Source: Verrucomicrobiia bacterium (GTDB lineage: Bacteria > Verrucomicrobiota > Verrucomicrobiia > Verrucomicrobiales > Akkermansiaceae). Taken from it: a stretch of 64,000 bases of DNA. Shown in pieces: positions 60,943 to 64,000 of the stretch. How positions within the stretch are numbered: position 1 is the stretch's first letter; every line of letters begins with the position of its first letter. Position numbers and translations under genes: made by a program. The stretch spans positions 180,687 to 244,686 of the forward strand of contig CANHQJ010000003.1 of assembly GCA_947462875.1 (NCBI GenBank), in the 5' to 3' direction. A model generated the notes under the pieces. That model saw only the letters and a list, made by a program, of their open reading frames with translations, searched no databases and was not told where the DNA came from.

Positions 60943-61836
60943 ATGGACTCATCCAAAATGACCCTCATTTCCATCCTGCGCGACCGCGTGGGTGAGCTGT
61001 GCGAAGAAGGCAACTACTCGGAAGCCTTGCACGCGGCGAATGCCGCCGTGGCGAAGGCCGAGCAGGAACTGAGCCCGGACCTCGACAGCATGGAGGTGTT
61101 TTCTCTGGCGCTGGAAGTGCGCGGGGATTTGTACCGCCAGATCGGCGAGCCGGAACAGGCGCGCGACGACTACCGCCAGGCCATCGACCAACTCAACAAC
61201 CGGCTCGACCGCTGCACGCAGCTCGGCCGCCTTCATGCCGATCTCGGCGCGGTGCATGATGAACTGGACAATGCCGAGCGCGCGATGCATCACTGGGAGG
61301 TGGCGATTTCGTTTTTTGAAAAAACCACACCGCCTTCGTCGCTGGACATCGCCGCGCTCTCGAACAATCTCGCCTACCTGAAAAAACTCACAGGCGATCT
61401 CGATGGCGCGGAAAACGCCCTGCTGAAGGCCTTGGAAATCCTCCACCGCGAGCTCGGTGCCCATCACGATGAAACCGCCTGCGTTTGCAACAATCTCGGT
61501 GCCCTCTATCACCAGTCCGGTCATCACGAGCAGGCCCGCGAAATGCACCTGATGGCTCTGGAAGCACGACGCAAGCTCTACGGCGAAACCCATCCGGACA
61601 CGGCGCAATCGTACAACAATCTCGCCCTCGCCCTAATCGAGACGGGCGACCCGGAACTGGCGAAGGATCACTTCGAGTGCGCGATCAATGCGCTTTCCCA
61701 GTGCGGACCCGAAGCGCAGGACGAACTGCTTTCCATCTCGGAAAACTACGTGGAGTTCCTGCGCAGCGATGGGGCGGATGCCTACGTCGATCAGGTGGAA
61801 CAACGCGTGCAGCAGACGCTCGCGCAGTGGGCCTGA
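60943..61836 (+). CDS. Tetratricopeptide-repeat protein
   Basis: This 297-residue cytoplasmic protein has several TPR units, for example LAYLKKLTGDLDGAENALLK, CNNLGALYHQSGHHEQAREM and YNNLALALIETGDPELAKDH (about residues 140-250), with a further degenerate pair near the N-terminus. TPRs mediate protein-protein binding. No enzymatic domain was seen. ATG 60943 matches the frame of all units. No clear partner in the neighbourhood. Confidence 0.87.
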   Translation: MDSSKMTLISILRDRVGELCEEGNYSEALHAANAAVAKAEQELSPDLDSMEVFSLALEVRGDLYRQIGEPEQARDDYRQAIDQLNNRLDRCTQLGRLHADLGAVHDELDNAERAMHHWEVAISFFEKTTPPSSLDIAALSNNLAYLKKLTGDLDGAENALLKALEILHRELGAHHDETACVCNNLGALYHQSGHHEQAREMHLMALEARRKLYGETHPDTAQSYNNLALALIETGDPELAKDHFECAINALSQCGPEAQDELLSISENYVEFLRSDGADAYVDQVEQRVQQTLAQWA

Positions 61837-61897
61837 ACGCAGCGCCTGCTGACAGTTTCCGCTGAAAGTTCGCCGCCGCATCCACGGTATCACGGTG

Positions 61898-62944
61898 ATG
61901 AAAAAATCGCTGTTTTTGCTTCTGTGCCTGGCGCTGCCACTCTGCGCCCAGACCCGTGGTTATAAGGATCCGAAGCCGCAGCACTACAAATTCCAGGAAC
62001 GCGCCAGCGTCATCGATTCACGCGCCCGCGCGCATCCGGAGATCGATTTTTTTCTCGAAAAAAACGGCAAGCCGGCCGACCTGCAGAACGCCGCCGTGGA
62101 TACCCGCGTGGCCCCGCAGGGCAAGCTGGTGATCTGGCTCATGGCGCACAATGGCGCGCTGTTCGATCACATCACTTCCTACGGTCACCACGTCATCCAG
62201 GTACACTACGCCAATGGCTGGTTCGGCAAACTCTACGGCAACAATCCACCCGCCGATGATTTGTTTCTCTCGAAGGTGCGACTGGAAGCCGCCACTGGCA
62301 AGGATTTCAGCGAGGCCGTCGCCATCCCCGAGCCCGATGGCATGATGGAGCGTGCCTTTCAATTCGTCTCCTGGCTGGCGAAAAAAAATCCCCAGGCGCA
62401 CTGGGAGGGATTCCTCACCCCCGATCGCAAGGGGCTGCGCTGGGACCGCGTAATCGTCTCCGGTGCCTCGCACGGCTCCACCACCGCCGCCCGTTTTGCG
62501 AAGTACCAAAAGGTCGATCGTGTCGTGATGTTTTCCGGACCACGCGATCAATTCGAGGTCTGGCAAAAGCTCCCCTCCGCCACGCCGGAAAACCGCTACT
62601 TCGGCTTCACCCACACGCTCGATGACGGCTGGAAAAACGATCACTACTGCCGCTCCTGGGAATTGTTAGGCATGAACGCCTTCGGTCCGGTGACGGATGT
62701 GGATCAAACCAAAGCGCCCTATGGAAATTCGCGCAGACTGGTCACTTCCGCCAATGTGAAAAACAACGCGGGCCGCGCGCACAGTGCCTCGGTACCCGGT
62801 GGAGCTGCCGTGAAGGACGCGAAAGGCAAGTATATCCATGAGGACGTGTGGCGCTATCTGTTCACCCACCCCGTTGATCAGGTCGGCCAGCCCGCGGAGC
62901 ACGATTCCAGTTGCACCATCGACCAACGCGCCGCGCTGAAATGA
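61898..62944 (+). CDS. Exported alpha/beta-hydrolase-like protein (BPSS1187-like)
   Basis: This protein of about 348 residues has a signal peptide (MKKSLFLLLCLALPLCAQ). The hydrolase core includes GKLVIWLMAHNGALFDHI, the nucleophile elbow GASHGSTTAA and a later EHDSS segment that could carry the His or acid. The start ATG 61898 overlaps GTG 61895. An esterase- or lipase-like role is inferred from the fold; no substrate is known. Confidence 0.82.
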   Translation: MKKSLFLLLCLALPLCAQTRGYKDPKPQHYKFQERASVIDSRARAHPEIDFFLEKNGKPADLQNAAVDTRVAPQGKLVIWLMAHNGALFDHITSYGHHVIQVHYANGWFGKLYGNNPPADDLFLSKVRLEAATGKDFSEAVAIPEPDGMMERAFQFVSWLAKKNPQAHWEGFLTPDRKGLRWDRVIVSGASHGSTTAARFAKYQKVDRVVMFSGPRDQFEVWQKLPSATPENRYFGFTHTLDDGWKNDHYCRSWELLGMNAFGPVTDVDQTKAPYGNSRRLVTSANVKNNAGRAHSASVPGGAAVKDAKGKYIHEDVWRYLFTHPVDQVGQPAEHDSSCTIDQRAALK

Positions 62945-63011
62945 ACGGTGTTTGGTGAGCGAAGCCGAATTTTCTTGCCCTGGGACTGTGGAATGAGTTA
63001 GGGGATAGCGC

Positions 63012-63710
63012 ATGAGAAGTGTGTTTGCTCCTGCTGTCGTTCTTGCCATCGGATTGAGTGCCGGTGGGTATTTCATCGGCAAGGGCATCGCGGATCGCAA
63101 TGCCGGGGGCCGCATCATTTCGGTCAAAGGCCTGGCGGAGCGGCAAATGCCGGCCACGCTGGCGATCTGGTCCATCAGCTACCAAAGCAGCGGTAATGAT
63201 CTCGTGGAGCTCAATCAGAAACTCAAGACCGACACCCAGACGGTCATTGACTTTCTGACGCAGAAACACGGCTTTGCGGCTAGCGATATCGCCGTGCAAC
63301 CGCCGTCGGTCACGGACACCAGTTTGATCGAGCGCGACAAAGACACCCCGCCGCCGCCGCTGCGCTACAATGGCTACCAATCGATCCTCCTGCGCACCGC
63401 GCGCGTGGACGCCATCAAGGGCACGCAAGCCGACATGGCGGAGCTGATTCAAAAGCAGGTCATGCTCACCAGCCGCAGCTCCCCGCGCTACAGCTTCAAT
63501 GAATTGAACGACGTCAAGCCGGGCATGATCGAAGAAGCGACCAAAAACGCACGCATCGCCGCCGAGCAATTTTCCAAGGACTCCCAGACATCCCTGGGCA
63601 AATTGCGCAATGCCTCGCAGGGCTGGTTCCAGGTGGAAGACCGCGATGACGCCACACCGGAGCAGAAAATCGTGCGCGTCGTGGTGGAAGTGCAGTACGA
63701 CGTGGAGTGA
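63012..63710 (+). CDS. SIMPL-domain (DUF541) protein
   Basis: This 232-residue protein has an N-terminal hydrophobic anchor (APAVVLAIGLSAGGYFIGKG) followed by IISVKGLAERQMPATLAIWS, the SIMPL domain start, and the periodic TRTARV- and VVVEVQY-like strands. SIMPL proteins form oligomeric rings or sheets at the membrane and are implicated in adapting to stress; the precise role is unclear. The last gene before the insertion sequence. ATG 63012 follows a short AT-rich stretch. Confidence 0.87.
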   Translation: MRSVFAPAVVLAIGLSAGGYFIGKGIADRNAGGRIISVKGLAERQMPATLAIWSISYQSSGNDLVELNQKLKTDTQTVIDFLTQKHGFAASDIAVQPPSVTDTSLIERDKDTPPPPLRYNGYQSILLRTARVDAIKGTQADMAELIQKQVMLTSRSSPRYSFNELNDVKPGMIEEATKNARIAAEQFSKDSQTSLGKLRNASQGWFQVEDRDDATPEQKIVRVVVEVQYDVE

Positions 63711-63798
63711 CTCCGCGGCCAAGGACATCGGTTTTGAGCAGATGCTCCACCGATTCAGATGCTCCACTGCCCGCTCCGTTTGGATGGTTCGTCGTAGT

Positions 63799-63834
63799 CA
63801 TAAGTGTCATAGGTTAGCACCTACGACACTTATG
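63799..63834. other. 16-bp inverted repeat next to the insertion sequence
   Basis: CATAAGTGTCATAGGT (63799-63814) and ACCTACGACACTTATG (63819-63834) pair over 16 bp with one mismatch around TAGC. No T-tract follows. It is 19 bp from the presumed end of the IS3-family element and 88 bp after the SIMPL gene. It may be a terminator for that gene, an attachment site, or part of the element's flank. Confidence 0.55.
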
Positions 63835-63852
63835 AATAGAGGCGTTTCATAG

Positions 63853-64000
63853 TGTAAGAGTCCCCGTCAAGTAGACATTTTTAAATTAGAGTTTTCGGTG
63901 GCAACTGTTATGGTTGGTTAATTGTTGTTTGTAGGCATTGGGAGGGAGATTTCCGAGGGAGGAGTGTGGTCTCTCTTCGTTGTAGGAGATGAGCCAGTGA
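63853..64000 (-). mobile_element. IS3-family insertion sequence, right end (continues beyond the window)
   Basis: A transposase C-terminus on the minus strand reads off the end of the window. It is followed on its 3' side by the terminal stretch TGTAAGAGTCCCCGTCAAGT (from 63853), which begins with TG as IS3-family terminal repeats do. The other end and the target duplication are outside the window, so the exact family member is not known. Confidence 0.75.
63886..64000 (-). CDS. IS3-family transposase OrfB, C-terminal part
   Basis: The minus strand from the window edge reads WLISYNEERPHSSLGNLPPN and ends HNSCHRKL before a TAA at 63886-63888. The YNEERPHSSLG motif is the conserved end of the DDE integrase domain (rve_3) of IS3-type OrfB proteins. 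Only the last ~38 residues lie in this window; the catalytic acids and OrfA are outside. Confidence 0.9.
   Translation of the reverse strand, partial: HWLISYNEERPHSSLGNLPPNAYKQQLTNHNSCHRKL

Overview
The window looks like a chromosome segment of a Verrucomicrobiota bacterium. The DNA is fairly GC-rich. Several gene families are characteristic of that phylum or of the wider Planctomycetes-Verrucomicrobia group: a Verru_Chthon cassette protein A, an autotransporter-associated beta-strand repeat (PATR) protein, an SHD1-domain protein, a PSCyt2/PSD1 (DUF1549/DUF1553) protein, a DUF1080 protein, a ThuA-like protein and four secreted sulfatases. Genus-level assignment is not possible from the sequence alone.

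Layout. 0-8.5 kb: a 5'-truncated PAS/AraC regulator, mutS, two exported sulfatases, and a phosphate module (DUF47 accessory protein plus PiT permease) on the opposite strand. 8.5-16 kb: a secreted seven-blade RCC1-propeller protein, small housekeeping genes (hotdog thioesterase, DoxX, KH/R3H RNA-binding protein, GAF protein, zincin), a secreted TIM-barrel protein, and a VapBC-type module whose toxin has an in-frame stop. 16-22.6 kb: two more sulfatases, a divergent ThuA-like protein, a beta-CASP metallo-beta-lactamase ribonuclease and a hydroxypyruvate-isomerase-like protein. 22.7-31.5 kb: small hypothetical genes (two sharing a promoter-like element exactly 600 bp apart), an MFS transporter, an HD phosphohydrolase, a lipoprotein/DUF58/transglutaminase operon, DUF1080 and DUF2452 genes. 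31.5-34.2 kb: hisG followed by a 34-codon basic ribosomal-type ORF, a type II pseudopilin, and the RNase P RNA gene (rnpB) on the minus strand. 34-36.2 kb: a lipoprotein and an SHD1-prenyltransferase-like fusion protein.

36.4-44.4 kb is the most structured accessory stretch. A 7.6-kb cassette (XylR-like regulator, giant PATR protein, TlpA-like thioredoxin, degraded second PATR gene, REPIN-like inverted repeat) is flanked by direct repeats. One repeat is the 3' end of the intact cysH; the other is an orphan cysH 3' fragment. 44.2-48.6 kb: the assimilatory sulfate reduction operon cysJ-cysI-cysH, with GATCAGT repeats in both spacers. 48.8-49.3 kb: a HicBA module whose toxin gene is frameshifted. 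49.3-53.9 kb: a CrtI-like desaturase, a metal ABC ATPase operon with a HAD hydrolase, and small exported or membrane proteins. 53.8-63.7 kb: PSCyt2/PSD1 protein, Verru_Chthon cassette protein A, TPR protein, exported alpha/beta hydrolase and SIMPL protein. The window ends inside an IS3-family insertion sequence.

Functionally the region combines polysaccharide desulfation and carbohydrate-associated exported enzymes, sulfate assimilation and phosphate uptake with housekeeping genes. No complete new defence or biosynthetic system was found. The most notable signals are the loss of both toxins from two otherwise intact toxin-antitoxin operons, the repeat-flanked PATR cassette beside cysH, and the hisG-linked mini ribosomal-type ORF.
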